Positions 35,239 through 44,422 of a DNA stretch of 64,000 bases are shown here, one piece after another. The DNA lies in assembly GCA_902765725.1 (NCBI GenBank), contig CACXAT010000002.1, forward strand, positions 1 through 64,000, given 5' to 3'. The DNA comes from an uncultured Lachnospiraceae bacterium. Its GTDB lineage: Bacteria > Bacillota > Clostridia > Lachnospirales > Lachnospiraceae. Position 1 is the first letter of the stretch; each line of letters opens with the position of its first letter. The position numbers and the translations under genes are program-made. Under the pieces are notes generated by a model. The model had not been told where the DNA came from. It ran no database searches and saw nothing but the letters and a program-made list of their open reading frames with translations.

Positions 35239-36015
35239 ATGAATCGTACTATTATTATAGCGAACCAGAAGGGTGGGGTTGGTAAAACGACTACAGCCAT
35301 CAATCTGGCCGCATGTCTGGCCGCAAGAAAGAGAAAAGTCCTGCTGATCGATATGGATCCGCAGGGTAACACGTCGAGTGGGTTTGATGTCTCCAGGGAT
35401 CTGATCAAAAAGAATATCTACGATGTAATGCTGGGAGAGGCGAAGATAGAGGATGCTATCGTCAGAGATATCCGTCCGAAGCTTTCTCTGATCCCATCCG
35501 ATGTAAATCTGGCTGCCTGTGAGATCCAGCTGTCAGATGCAGAGGACAGAAACTATATATTAAGGAAGCAACTCGAATATATCCAGAAGGATTTCGAATT
35601 CATTATTATTGACTGTCCACCATCACTGAATATCCTTACACTGAATGCGATGTGTGCGGGAGACACGGTTCTTGTCCCGCTCCAGTGTGAGTACTATGCC
35701 CTGGAGGGTCTCGCCCAGCTGATGCAGACGGTTAAGCTTGTCTCGGAAAGACTGAACCCGGAGCTTATGATCGAGGGAATCGTCTTTACGATGTATGACA
35801 GCAGAACCAAGCTGGCTACTCAGGTTGTAGAGAATGTTGAGCAGAATACAGATAAGAAGATCTATAAGGTAGTGATACCGAGAAATGTTCGTCTGGCGGA
35901 AGCTCCCAGCTACGGAATGCCGATTATCGAATATGATCCTCGTTCAACCGGAGCGAGAGCATATGATGCTCTGGCCAAAAAGGTGATCCGGTATCATTAC
36001 AAGAGAACTCGTTAA
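35239..36015 (+). CDS. parA: Chromosome-partitioning ATPase ParA (Soj)
   Basis: A 258-residue Walker-type ATPase. The deviant Walker A KGGVGKTTTAINLA is near residue 12, Walker A' LIDMDPQGN follows, and IIIDCPPSLNILTLNA is the Walker B region. The short N-terminus lacks a DNA-binding domain, as in chromosomal ParA/Soj. It acts on the nucleoid and with ParB moves origins and modulates DnaA. The start follows AAGGAG. parB is 36 bases downstream. Confidence 0.97.
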   Translation: MNRTIIIANQKGGVGKTTTAINLAACLAARKRKVLLIDMDPQGNTSSGFDVSRDLIKKNIYDVMLGEAKIEDAIVRDIRPKLSLIPSDVNLAACEIQLSDAEDRNYILRKQLEYIQKDFEFIIIDCPPSLNILTLNAMCAGDTVLVPLQCEYYALEGLAQLMQTVKLVSERLNPELMIEGIVFTMYDSRTKLATQVVENVEQNTDKKIYKVVIPRNVRLAEAPSYGMPIIEYDPRSTGARAYDALAKKVIRYHYKRTR

Positions 36016-36051
36016 GGCACAGTATGAACCAGAAAATGAGAGGAGCAGAAC

Positions 36052-37266
36052 ATGCCAAAAAGAGGAGGACTTGGTCAGAGGGGAATTGACCTTTTGATCT
36101 CTGCTTCGCCCGGCGCGGCAGATAAGTCTGGAGCTGATGAGAAGACAGCAGCAAAAGGAAAAAGCTCTGCAAATAAGGGTAGGAGTTCCGCTTCAGCGGG
36201 AAAGAGCAGAAGTAAGAGTCTGGCTAAGACAACCGGAAAGGCTGCGTCAAAGACTGCCGGAAGAAAAACCGTAAAGAATTCTGCGGAGAGTACAGACAGC
36301 ACTAATAGAGTGTTGCAGGAAGAGAGCGCAGCATCTGATATTGCAAAAGCAGCTGGTATAGATGCAGACAGTGCTGAGATCGCGAAAAATGCAGCGGGCA
36401 CAGAAGGTGCAGCAGGCACGGAGAGTGCAGCGTCTGCGGCTTTCCAGACTGTTATAAAGAATGAGCCTCTGGAGGTTTCAATCGATCTGGTTGAGCCGAA
36501 CAGGGAACAGCCCAGGAAGAATTTTGATGATGACGCGCTGCAGGAGCTGGCGGATTCCATCAGGCAGTTTGGTGTGATTCAGCCGCTGATCGTTCAGAAG
36601 AAGAATGATTACTATGAGATCATAGCCGGTGAGAGAAGATGGAGGGCATCCAGACTGGCCGGGCTGAAGAAGATCCCGGTTCTCGTTAAGGATTACACGG
36701 ATAAGGAAGCGATGGAGATCTCTCTGATCGAAAATATCCAGAGAGAGGATCTCAATCCGATTGAAGAGGCTTTTGCGTATAAGAAGCTCATGGAAGAGTA
36801 CCATCTGCGTCAGGATGAGGTTGCGCAGAGAGTCTCGAGAAGCAGAGCTGCGATCGCCAATTCGGTCCGTCTTCTGAATCTTGACCAGAGAGTGCAGGAT
36901 ATGGTAATAAGCGAGATGCTGACAACTGGTCATGCCAGAGCGCTTCTTGCGATCCAGGATCCTGATCTTCAGTATGAAACGGCGCAGAGAGTCTTTGATG
37001 AGAAAATGAGCGTGCGCGAAGTGGAGAAGCTTGTGCGCAGACTGCTTGAAGGACCTGCTCCTGAAAATAAGCCGGTTGTCAGTGAAACACTGAAGACGGT
37101 GTATGCGGGAATGGAAGAGGCCATGAAGCTGACTCTGGGGACGAAGGTTTCAATCTCCCCGAAGAGTGCGCAGAAGGGCAGGATCGAGATAGAGTACTAT
37201 TCCGCAGATGAACTGGATCGCCTGTGCGATCTGCTGAAAACACCGCATGGTGAGACGGGGAGGTGA
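36052..37266 (+). CDS. parB: Chromosome-partitioning protein ParB (Spo0J) with long linker
   Basis: A 404-residue CTPase clamp that binds parS. The first 20 residues (MPKRGGLGQRGIDLLI) are the usual ParA-stimulating motif. They are followed by an inserted, disordered-looking Ala/Lys/Ser/Thr-rich stretch of about 110 residues, Lys-rich first and then acidic. The ParB core begins near residue 140 (ISIDLVEPNREQPRKNF), with the CTP-binding GERRWRA and ENIQREDLNPIEEA. The helix-turn-helix is near 260 and the dimerisation domain is at the end. Typical ParB proteins are about 290 residues, so the linker is odd. The 3' end overlaps an open frame that feeds the next gene. Confidence 0.95.
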   Translation: MPKRGGLGQRGIDLLISASPGAADKSGADEKTAAKGKSSANKGRSSASAGKSRSKSLAKTTGKAASKTAGRKTVKNSAESTDSTNRVLQEESAASDIAKAAGIDADSAEIAKNAAGTEGAAGTESAASAAFQTVIKNEPLEVSIDLVEPNREQPRKNFDDDALQELADSIRQFGVIQPLIVQKKNDYYEIIAGERRWRASRLAGLKKIPVLVKDYTDKEAMEISLIENIQREDLNPIEEAFAYKKLMEEYHLRQDEVAQRVSRSRAAIANSVRLLNLDQRVQDMVISEMLTTGHARALLAIQDPDLQYETAQRVFDEKMSVREVEKLVRRLLEGPAPENKPVVSETLKTVYAGMEEAMKLTLGTKVSISPKSAQKGRIEIEYYSADELDRLCDLLKTPHGETGR

Positions 37267-37270
37267 TGAA

Positions 37271-37789
37271 GTGCAGGATTCTATATTGAACAGACTTGGA
37301 TTTGATCCGGGTCTTCTGATACTGGGACTGATGGTGATCCTGGTCTTTGTACTGATCTACCTTGCAAGCATATCCATGAAGCTTTCACGTTTCATGAAGA
37401 GGTATAAGATCTTCATGAGGGGCAAGGACGGAGTTTCACTGGAAAGGGCCTTTGAAAGCAATTTCATTGAGGTGGACCGGATCGCGGAACAGAGCAAGAA
37501 CCAGGCACAGGAGATCATCCGGCTTCGTGAGATGATGAGCCGGACACCGATGAAGACCGGAATCGTCAAGTATGATGCGTTTTCTGACGTCGGCGGCCGC
37601 ATGAGCTTTGCGCTCGCGATGCTGGATATGAATAATACAGGATTTGTGATCAACGCAATTCACAGCAAGGAAGGCTGTTATACCTATATTAAAGAGATCG
37701 TTAAGGGTGAGTCCTATATCCAGCTTGGAGAAGAAGAGAAGGAAGCGCTCAGACAGGCGGTTGTGACATTTGAGAATCATGAGCAGTAA
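37271..37789 (+). CDS. DUF4446 family membrane-anchored protein
   Basis: A 172-residue protein with a single N-terminal membrane helix (about residues 10-32) and a soluble domain of about 130 residues. I choose the GTG at 37271, which lies after a strong GGGAGGTGATG; an ATG at 37247 lies within parB and is less likely. The soluble part contains VKYDAFSDVGGRMSFALAMLD, the recognisable core of DUF4446. The family is usually found next to parB in Clostridia and Bacilli relatives; its function is not known. It begins four bases after the parB stop and precedes serS. Confidence 0.8.
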   Translation: MQDSILNRLGFDPGLLILGLMVILVFVLIYLASISMKLSRFMKRYKIFMRGKDGVSLERAFESNFIEVDRIAEQSKNQAQEIIRLREMMSRTPMKTGIVKYDAFSDVGGRMSFALAMLDMNNTGFVINAIHSKEGCYTYIKEIVKGESYIQLGEEEKEALRQAVVTFENHEQ

Positions 37790-37833
37790 TCCTGTATCGG
37801 ACAGAAGATACAGCTGTTAAGAGGAGGACTATT

Positions 37834-39117
37834 ATGTTAGATATCAAGTTTGTAAGAGAAAACCCGGAGGTTGTCAAAGAGAATATCCGCAAGAAGTTTC
37901 AGGATGCGAAGCTTCCTCTGGTTGATGAAGTGATCGGACTGGATAAGAAGAACCGTGAGATCAAGCAGGAGCTGCAGGCTCTTCAGGCTGACCGCAACCG
38001 TATCTCCAAATCCATCGGAAAGCTGATGAAAGAGGGCAAGAAGGAGGAGGCAGAGAATGCCAAGGCTGAGGTTGTCCGCAATCAGAACCGCGTTGCCGAG
38101 CTGACGGAGAATGAAAGAGTTGTTGAGGAAGATCTAAAGAAAAAGATGATGGTCATCCCGAACATCATCGATCCTTCCGTTCCGATCGGCAAGGACGATT
38201 CCGAGAATGTGGAGATCGAGAGATTTGGCGAGCCGGTCGTGCCGGACTTTGAGATCCCGTATCACACGGAGATCATGGAGAAGCTGAACGGAATCGATAT
38301 GGACGCTGCCGGCAGAGTGGCAGGAAATGGATTCTATTACCTGATCGGAGATATCGCAAGACTTCATTCCGCCTGCCTGTCCTACGCAAGAGATTTTATG
38401 ATCGACCGCGGATTCACCTATGTAATTCCGCCTTACATGATCCGAAGCGCAGTTGTGGACGGCGTCATGTCCTTTGCGGAAATGGAAAACATGATGTACA
38501 AGATCGAGGGAGAGGATCTGTACCTGATCGGTACCAGTGAGCACTCCATGATCGGAAGATTCATCGGCCAGACCATCGATGAGAAAAAGCTGCCGTATAC
38601 ACTGACTTCCTACAGCCCCTGCTTCCGCAAGGAGAAGGGCGCCCATGGAATCGAGGAGAGAGGTGTGTACCGCATTCATCAGTTCGAGAAGCAGGAGATG
38701 ATCGTCGTCTGCAAACCGGAAGAATCGCCCATGTGGTATGACAGACTGTGGCAGAATACCGTTGACTATTTCAGAAGCCTGGAGATTCCGGTCCGCACAC
38801 TGGAGTGCTGCTCCGGCGATCTTGCGGATCTGAAGGTGAAGTCTCTTGACGTCGAGGCATGGAGCCCGAGACAGAAGAAGTATTTCGAGGTAGGCTCCTG
38901 CTCCAATCTCGGAGATGCCCAGGCAAGAAGACTTGGCATCCGCGTCAAGGGTGAGGATGGAAAGAAGTATCTTGCGCATACACTGAACAATACCTGTGTC
39001 GCTCCGCCGCGTATGCTGATCGCGTTCCTTGAGAACCACCTGCAGGCGGACGGAAGTGTTACCATCCCCAAGGCACTGCAGCCTTACATGGGCGGCAAGG
39101 AAGTACTGGTTCCGTAA
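37834..39117 (+). CDS. serS: Seryl-tRNA synthetase
   Basis: A 427-residue class II aminoacyl-tRNA synthetase that charges tRNA-Ser (and tRNA-Sec where present). The N-terminal coiled-coil arm (about 30-105), rich in Lys and Glu, binds the tRNA's long variable arm. Motif 2 (PCFRKEKGAHG) and motif 3 (NTCVAPPRMLIAFLENH) are intact. The start follows GAGGAGG. No T-box leader is visible in the 44 bases upstream. It is followed with zero spacing by the DUF3881-like gene, suggesting co-expression. Confidence 0.97.
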   Translation: MLDIKFVRENPEVVKENIRKKFQDAKLPLVDEVIGLDKKNREIKQELQALQADRNRISKSIGKLMKEGKKEEAENAKAEVVRNQNRVAELTENERVVEEDLKKKMMVIPNIIDPSVPIGKDDSENVEIERFGEPVVPDFEIPYHTEIMEKLNGIDMDAAGRVAGNGFYYLIGDIARLHSACLSYARDFMIDRGFTYVIPPYMIRSAVVDGVMSFAEMENMMYKIEGEDLYLIGTSEHSMIGRFIGQTIDEKKLPYTLTSYSPCFRKEKGAHGIEERGVYRIHQFEKQEMIVVCKPEESPMWYDRLWQNTVDYFRSLEIPVRTLECCSGDLADLKVKSLDVEAWSPRQKKYFEVGSCSNLGDAQARRLGIRVKGEDGKKYLAHTLNNTCVAPPRMLIAFLENHLQADGSVTIPKALQPYMGGKEVLVP

Positions 39118-40038
39118 ATGCATTCATACCTCAGGGCAATCGGCTTTTCCGATGAGTATCTAACTGAATATGAGCTGGGAGTTCTGCTCGACAGTGTATA
39201 CAGAAACTATGACAACCTGGTTTCTGTGATCGGCAGGGATACGACGACTTCATTTCTGGAGATCTCCCGGTCCTGCGGGGCGGGGTTCGGACTGCGCGTA
39301 TGCGGAGAAAAGGATTCTCACGGATTTCACCGGATCAATTATTTTCCGTACCTGACCGGAAGGGGGATCACCAGTGAGGAGAATGTGGCGATCCAGGTGC
39401 GGGCTTCCGGGGATTCCTATACAGGGGTTCTGGAGGATGGAAGAGTGGGCATGTCTCTCATTTTCGCGCTTCAGAATCCGGGTGATTACCGCAGAGAGCT
39501 GAAGCTGGGCAGACTGGAGGAGGGCCGTATCACGACGACGCTGTCAGCGCTGTCCCTGAGCGGTCTGGTCCTGCTGCCGGTCCTGGAAGAAGAGGATCCG
39601 GACAATAAGAAGAAAGAATATTACGACAAGAGGGTCCGGACGGTCGCCGAGGCAAAATCCGGCAGTGAGAAGGCAATGGAATTGCTGACGCTGCAGGACA
39701 TGGACCTGTATGCCATGCTCCAGAGGCGCGTGCTGCAGGAGGATATTCTGTCAATCGTAGACAGTTATTTCATGCCCTATGGGATGGAGAGTGACCAGTA
39801 CAGGATCCTTGGCAGGATCCAGAAGGTTCGGACGGAGATCAATAAGATCTCCAGAGAGGAGATCGTGATCCTGACTGTTCTGTGCAACGGGATGCAGTTT
39901 GATGTCTGCATCAACCGCGCGGATCTTGGCGGGGAGCCGGAAGTGGGCAGACGGTTCAAGGGAACCGTATGGCTGCAGGGCAGGGTCAATTTTACGGTCC
40001 GCAGTACAGCAAAATCGGGAAGTCCTTATCCCGGATAA
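39118..40038 (+). CDS. DUF3881-like protein of unknown function
   Basis: A 306-residue protein whose ATG directly follows the serS stop codon. I see no catalytic motif or membrane helix. The N-terminus MHSYLRAIGFSDEYLTEYEL and the SxGRGITSEENVAIQVRASGDSY-like region fit the DUF3881 family, which is largely confined to Lachnospiraceae; this assignment is from memory and moderate. The C-terminal part (about 225-300) resembles a small beta-barrel. Its tight coupling to serS hints at a translation-linked role, but this is speculation. A terminator stem overlaps its end. Confidence 0.75.
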   Translation: MHSYLRAIGFSDEYLTEYELGVLLDSVYRNYDNLVSVIGRDTTTSFLEISRSCGAGFGLRVCGEKDSHGFHRINYFPYLTGRGITSEENVAIQVRASGDSYTGVLEDGRVGMSLIFALQNPGDYRRELKLGRLEEGRITTTLSALSLSGLVLLPVLEEEDPDNKKKEYYDKRVRTVAEAKSGSEKAMELLTLQDMDLYAMLQRRVLQEDILSIVDSYFMPYGMESDQYRILGRIQKVRTEINKISREEIVILTVLCNGMQFDVCINRADLGGEPEVGRRFKGTVWLQGRVNFTVRSTAKSGSPYPG

Positions 40039-40053
40039 AGGGCAGACTTCCCG
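40016..40053 (+). terminator. Terminator after the DUF3881-like gene
   Basis: CGGGAAGTC (40016-40024) pairs with GACTTCCCG (40045-40053); an 'ATAAAAATC' tail follows on the plus strand, so the T-run is poor. The stem begins inside the coding end. On the minus strand it also sits after the convergent DUF362 gene. Confidence 0.5.
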
Positions 40054-40090
40054 ATAAAAATCATAGATGTGATCTGTAAAAGGTCAGCCG

Positions 40091-41131
40091 TCAGCGGCTG
40101 ATCTTTTTAAATGAATCATTCCACTGGTCCGGAACCCAGTTTCCGGAGATCCCTTCCACCGCCTCGGCGGCAGTGATGACCTTCTCGTCATGGTCCAGAT
40201 CGATCAGGCAGTAGCGGTCATTGCCCATGCCCATCTCCTTCATGTAAGAGAGCTGGCGGTGGCCATGCCTTGACTCGATGCGCTCTACCAGATCCTTTTT
40301 GCTCTCCTCGGGGAGGGCGTACAGCAGATCTACGCAGGTCTGGTCAGCCGCGAGGATATCCAGGGAGGCAACGATGCCTACGTCCGGTACGGTGACAGGC
40401 TTGGCTTCGACACCTTCGCAGTCGCAGGAGACGCTCATGTTTCTCATGATATTGATGTAGCAGACATGCTCGCCGAAGAATCCGATGGTGGCATTGGTGG
40501 ATTCGGTGATCCGCTCCATCAGTGTCTCCTTGCTGATGTCCCACTGATTCTGCAGGCCTGTATCGGAGTGGATCCATCCTTTTCCGAGACGTCCGTCCGC
40601 GCAGCCGATACCGATATTTTTATTGGAGCCTCCGAAGCCGCCCATCATGTGTCCCTTGAAATGAGTCAGCGTAAGCATGCTGTCATAGTTCAGCATATTC
40701 TTTCCGACAGACATGGTGTCAAACCATTTTCCGTTGCGGACAGGAAGCTCAGCGGTTCCGGCATCATCGGTAATATCTACGTCGCAGAAGTTCCATCCGT
40801 TGATCTTCAGGGTTTCCAGGTGCTGCTTCGTGGTGTAGCGGTCGCCGGGATAATAGGTATTGGTCTCAATGATATGGGCATCCGGAAGTCTGTTCTCGAT
40901 CAGATGCTTCACCCAGGGACGCGGGATGATATTCGGACCGTGAGGCTCTCCTGTGTGGAGCTTGATCGCGACCTTTCCCTCCAGGACGCTGCTGACCTTG
41001 TCGTAGATTTTGATAAGTCCCTTTTCAGACAGATCTCTCGTGAAGAAGACAACGGATTCATTGCCGGTGCGTTCACTGTAGGGAACATACCTGTCTCCGC
41101 CTGAACCGGGCACAGCTTTTTTTATTGCCAT
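40091..41131 (-). CDS. DUF362 domain-containing protein
   Basis: A 346-residue protein, start after AAAGGAG. It has the DUF362 pattern: AIKLHTGEPHGPNIIPRPWVKHL near residue 55, then LTLTHFKGHMMGGFGGSNKNIGIGCADGRLGKG near 155-190 and the C-terminal DILAADQTCVDLLY. Unlike many family members it lacks a C-terminal ferredoxin-type Cys cluster, although several Cys are present (CADG, CDCEG). The biochemical role is unknown; some relatives are thought to be Fe-S or metal-binding. It is divergent from the Fe-S aldo/keto reductase gene, with which it may share control. Confidence 0.8.
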   Translation of the reverse strand: MAIKKAVPGSGGDRYVPYSERTGNESVVFFTRDLSEKGLIKIYDKVSSVLEGKVAIKLHTGEPHGPNIIPRPWVKHLIENRLPDAHIIETNTYYPGDRYTTKQHLETLKINGWNFCDVDITDDAGTAELPVRNGKWFDTMSVGKNMLNYDSMLTLTHFKGHMMGGFGGSNKNIGIGCADGRLGKGWIHSDTGLQNQWDISKETLMERITESTNATIGFFGEHVCYINIMRNMSVSCDCEGVEAKPVTVPDVGIVASLDILAADQTCVDLLYALPEESKKDLVERIESRHGHRQLSYMKEMGMGNDRYCLIDLDHDEKVITAAEAVEGISGNWVPDQWNDSFKKISR

Positions 41132-41308
41132 AAGGACTCCTTTCTCAGATTAACTTATATTGTACAAAATGTAATCAGATACAATCTGGGATGAAACAAT
41201 CATAGCATAGGAAAAACTGCGCAGGCAACTGTCATTTTCATATGGAAAATAAATGAGAAAAAAACCGGCAGATTGTGTATAGTTAAGGCAGAAGGAGGAG
41301 ATCTGATC

Positions 41309-42334
41309 ATGAGAAATATTACACTTGGACGTACAGGCATTACAGTACCGCAGAATGCGTTCGGGGCGCTTCCGATCCAGCGTGTCTCCAAAGAAACGGC
41401 AGTGAATCTGCTGAGAACTGCATATGAGGGCGGTATGCGCCTGTTTGACACGGCCCGTGCCTATTCAGACAGCGAGGAGAAGGTCGGAGCCGCTTTTGAG
41501 GGAATGCGGGATAAGGTGTATATTACCACGAAGACACAGGCAAAGACGGCGGAGGATTTCTGGAAGGACCTGGATACCTCTCTAAGGATGCTTCGCACGG
41601 ATTATATTGACGTATATCAGCTGCACTGTGCGCCGCGCTGTTTCGGACCGGGGGACGAGAGCGGACTGTATGAGTGCATGCTGGAGGCAAAAAAGCAGGG
41701 AAAGATCCGTCATATCGGTATCACCGCGCATCTGATCGCTGTCGCGCTGGAGGCCGCGAAGTCCGGGCTGTATGAAACCGTGCAGTTCCCCTTCAGCTAT
41801 CTTGCTGCAGAGCAGGAGATGGAGCTGGTGCGACTCTGCGCGGAGAATAACGTTGGATTCATAGCCATGAAGGGACTGGCGGGCGGTCTGATCACGCGCT
41901 CTGAGGCTGCGATGGCCTTTATCCAGACGCAGCCGAACGTACTTCCGATCTGGGGGATCCAGAGGGAACAGGAGCTGAAGGAGTGGCTGTCTTATTTTGA
42001 AAAGACACCTGAGATGACGGATGAGATCCGCTCTTATATAGAGAAGGAAAGAAGCGAGCTGGCCGGGGAGTTCTGCCGCGGATGCGGATACTGCATGCCA
42101 TGTCCGTCAGAGATCCTGATCAATAACTGTGCCAGGATGTCTCTGATGCTGAGAAGAGCGCCGTCTCAGGACTGGCTGAATGATTACTGGCAGGAGCAGA
42201 TGAAGAAGATCGAGAATTGTATCGAATGCAGGCGCTGCGTTTCCAGATGTCCCTACAGTCTCGATACGCCGAATCTTCTGAAGAGGAATTATGAGGACTA
42301 TAAGAAGGTTCTGGCCGGAGAAGTGAAGGTCTGA
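41309..42334 (+). CDS. Aldo/keto reductase with C-terminal 4Fe-4S domain
   Basis: A 341-residue protein from the ATG at 41309, which follows AGGAGGAG. The first 270 residues form an aldo/keto reductase barrel (LGRTGITVPQNAFGALPI; DTARAYSDSEE with the catalytic Asp/Tyr; YIDVYQLHC). The C-terminus has two ferredoxin-like clusters, CRGCGYCMPCP and CIECRRCVSRCP. This architecture is common in Clostridia and implies electron exchange with ferredoxin-type carriers as well as NAD(P)H chemistry. The substrate is unknown. It is followed by dinB 36 bases later. Confidence 0.88.
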   Translation: MRNITLGRTGITVPQNAFGALPIQRVSKETAVNLLRTAYEGGMRLFDTARAYSDSEEKVGAAFEGMRDKVYITTKTQAKTAEDFWKDLDTSLRMLRTDYIDVYQLHCAPRCFGPGDESGLYECMLEAKKQGKIRHIGITAHLIAVALEAAKSGLYETVQFPFSYLAAEQEMELVRLCAENNVGFIAMKGLAGGLITRSEAAMAFIQTQPNVLPIWGIQREQELKEWLSYFEKTPEMTDEIRSYIEKERSELAGEFCRGCGYCMPCPSEILINNCARMSLMLRRAPSQDWLNDYWQEQMKKIENCIECRRCVSRCPYSLDTPNLLKRNYEDYKKVLAGEVKV

Positions 42335-42370
42335 GGAAACCGGCAGCCAGACAGTTCAGGGTGACAGATT

Positions 42371-43777
42371 ATGCATGAATGGAAGCAGGACGAACATTGT
42401 ATCTTTCATGTGGACGTGAATTCTGCCTTTCTGTCCTGGTCTGCGCTCAAGAAGATGGAGGATGACCCGGAGGCTGTGGACCTTCGCACCATTCCCTCGG
42501 CGGTAGGGGGAGACGTGCAGACCCGGCACGGGGTCATCACCGCCAAGTCGATCCCCGCTAAAAAGTATGGAGTGCAGACCGGGGAACCTGTGGTCAAGGC
42601 ACTTCAGAAGTGTCCGGCTCTGGTACTGGTCAAGTCTGATTTTGCGGTGTACCGCAGGTACTCCCATGCGCTGATGGATATACTCCGGGAATATACGGAT
42701 CTTGTGGAGCAGGCCTCCATCGATGAAGCGTACCTGGATATGACACAGAGCCGGGGGAAGCTGAAAGGCAGTGAGTCTGCAGATCTTCCGTGGCCGTTGA
42801 ACGCAGCGCATGAGATCCGGAAGAGAGTGTACAGGGAGCTTGGCTTCACGGTGAATGTCGGGATCTCTGTCAATAAGCTGCTGGCAAAGATGGCCAGTGA
42901 TTTCGAAAAACCGGACAAGGTGCATACGCTGTTTCCGGAAGAAGTGCCCTCCAAACTGTGGCCGCTTCCAATGAGAGAGCTTCACGGGTGCGGGAAGGCA
43001 ACGGCACAGCGCCTGCATGAGATGGGGATCGAGACCATCGGACAGGCCGCGGCAATGAGCCTTCCGATCCTGCAGGCGAACCTGGGAGAGAAAGCGGGAC
43101 TCTATATATGGAAGAGTGCCAACGGCAGGGGCTCCGTTCTTGTCAGAACAGAAAGGGAGAAGGCGAAGAGCTATTCCAACGAGGAGACAACGGCGGAAGA
43201 CATAACTAATGAGAACTACAGGACGCTGGGACTGGAGATCATAGGAAGACTCAGCAGGAAGGTAGCGTCCCGCATGGAGAAGGCGGGCGTCTATGCCCAG
43301 ACGGTCGGAGTCAATGTGAAGACGGAAGACTTTCGCAGACACTCCAGGCAGGTAACTTTGTTATCTCCCACAAGGGATGCAGAGGTGATCCGGAGAGAGT
43401 CCGAGAAACTGATGGAAGACATGGTGTTCGGAGACAAGGGCTTTTTTGCCGCCGGACACGGACTTCGCCTGATAGGGATCGGCTGCACCAACCTGTCTGA
43501 CGGAAGCTATGTGCAGATGGACCTGTTCTCCTGGGCACAGACATTGAAGGAACAGGAGAAGCAGGAAGAGGAGCGCCGCAGGAGGGAACAGGAGAAACAG
43601 GAAGCAGAGCGCCGCAGGAAGGAAGAAGAACGGAAGCAGTCAGAGCAGGCGCTCCGGAAAAAAGAGAAGCTGGAAGCCATGATGAAGCGTGTACAGACAC
43701 GGTATGGCAGGGGAGCCATATCAAAGGGCGCCGTATCAGAATCTTCTTCTCATTTTGACAAGAAATCGAATTCATAA
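42371..43777 (+). CDS. dinB: Y-family DNA polymerase IV (DinB)
   Basis: A 468-residue translesion polymerase. The catalytic carboxylates are in FHVDVNSAFLSW (near residue 14) and SIDEAYLDMT (about 118). The thumb contains helix-hairpin-helix sequences (LHGCGKATAQRLHEMGIETI), and the little-finger domain follows (NEETTAEDITNENY onward). A C-terminal extension of about 80 residues is an Arg/Lys/Glu-rich coiled coil ending in a basic tail, longer than in E. coli DinB. No clear clamp-binding motif was identified. It inserts opposite damaged bases with low fidelity. No SOS box was identified upstream. Confidence 0.93.
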   Translation: MHEWKQDEHCIFHVDVNSAFLSWSALKKMEDDPEAVDLRTIPSAVGGDVQTRHGVITAKSIPAKKYGVQTGEPVVKALQKCPALVLVKSDFAVYRRYSHALMDILREYTDLVEQASIDEAYLDMTQSRGKLKGSESADLPWPLNAAHEIRKRVYRELGFTVNVGISVNKLLAKMASDFEKPDKVHTLFPEEVPSKLWPLPMRELHGCGKATAQRLHEMGIETIGQAAAMSLPILQANLGEKAGLYIWKSANGRGSVLVRTEREKAKSYSNEETTAEDITNENYRTLGLEIIGRLSRKVASRMEKAGVYAQTVGVNVKTEDFRRHSRQVTLLSPTRDAEVIRRESEKLMEDMVFGDKGFFAAGHGLRLIGIGCTNLSDGSYVQMDLFSWAQTLKEQEKQEEERRRREQEKQEAERRRKEEERKQSEQALRKKEKLEAMMKRVQTRYGRGAISKGAVSESSSHFDKKSNS

Positions 43778-43808
43778 CAGGAAGTTCCAAAACAGATAGC
43801 TTTGAAAC

Positions 43809-43840
43809 ATGGAGTCCCGGATAATTCCGGGACTCCATTT
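43809..43840 (+). terminator. Terminator after dinB
   Basis: An almost perfect 13-bp stem (ATGGAGTCCCGGA / TTCCGGGACTCCAT) with a tiny loop is followed by TTTG. The stem is strong but the T-run is short. Confidence 0.65.
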
Positions 43841-43902
43841 GTGCCTGTACTGTAAAACCTGTTATAATAATACGGTTATGACAGACGGTCCGGAGGACAG
43901 GA

Positions 43903-44418
43903 ATGAGCAGACATAAAAGAGGCATAACGACCCGTCTTGACAGGCAGGAAGAGAAGGACTTTGAGGATCTGGTCAGACGGCTGTCGGAGGATGAGAGAAC
44001 GATGCGCATGCGGGATTTTATCCAGCACGGTACCATTACCACGCATGAGCACTGTATCGATGTTGCCAGATGCGCGTTTAAACTCAACCGCCGTCTTCAT
44101 CTGCATGCGGATGAGCAGGCACTGGTGGAAGCCGGATATCTTCACGATTATTATCTCTATGACTGGCATACGCAGGGGGACAGGCTGCACGGGTATCATC
44201 ATCCGAAGATTGCGGCGGAGAATGCCCGCAGGGACTTTCAGATATCGGAGAAGGCGGAAAAGGCGATCCGCACTCATATGTGGCCGCTCACACTGATTCA
44301 TGTTCCGTCTACGAAGGAAGCCTGGCTGATCACACTTGCGGATAAGATCTGCTCAGCCAGGGAGACAGTGTTTGAGCGAGGCTCACACTCCGGTAAGACT
44401 GCATCAAAAGGAGAATGA
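43903..44418 (+). CDS. HD-domain phosphohydrolase
   Basis: A 171-residue protein; the start follows CGGAGGACAG. The HD-fold metal ligands are seen as THEHCIDVARCAF (near residue 46), YLHDYYLYDW (about 80) and YHHPKIAAENA (about 100), with the last Asp in ITLADKICSAR. Such small HD proteins hydrolyse phosphate esters or nucleotides; the substrate is unknown. The metallophosphoesterase gene starts 4 bases after its stop, so the two are co-translated. The last 20 residues look disordered. Confidence 0.85.
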   Translation: MSRHKRGITTRLDRQEEKDFEDLVRRLSEDERTMRMRDFIQHGTITTHEHCIDVARCAFKLNRRLHLHADEQALVEAGYLHDYYLYDWHTQGDRLHGYHHPKIAAENARRDFQISEKAEKAIRTHMWPLTLIHVPSTKEAWLITLADKICSARETVFERGSHSGKTASKGE

Positions 44419-44422
44419 CAGC

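Noticed and set aside
37790-37833. T-box leader before serS
   Set aside because: The gap is only 44 bases and lacks the T-box sequence; a small hairpin is present without a T-run.
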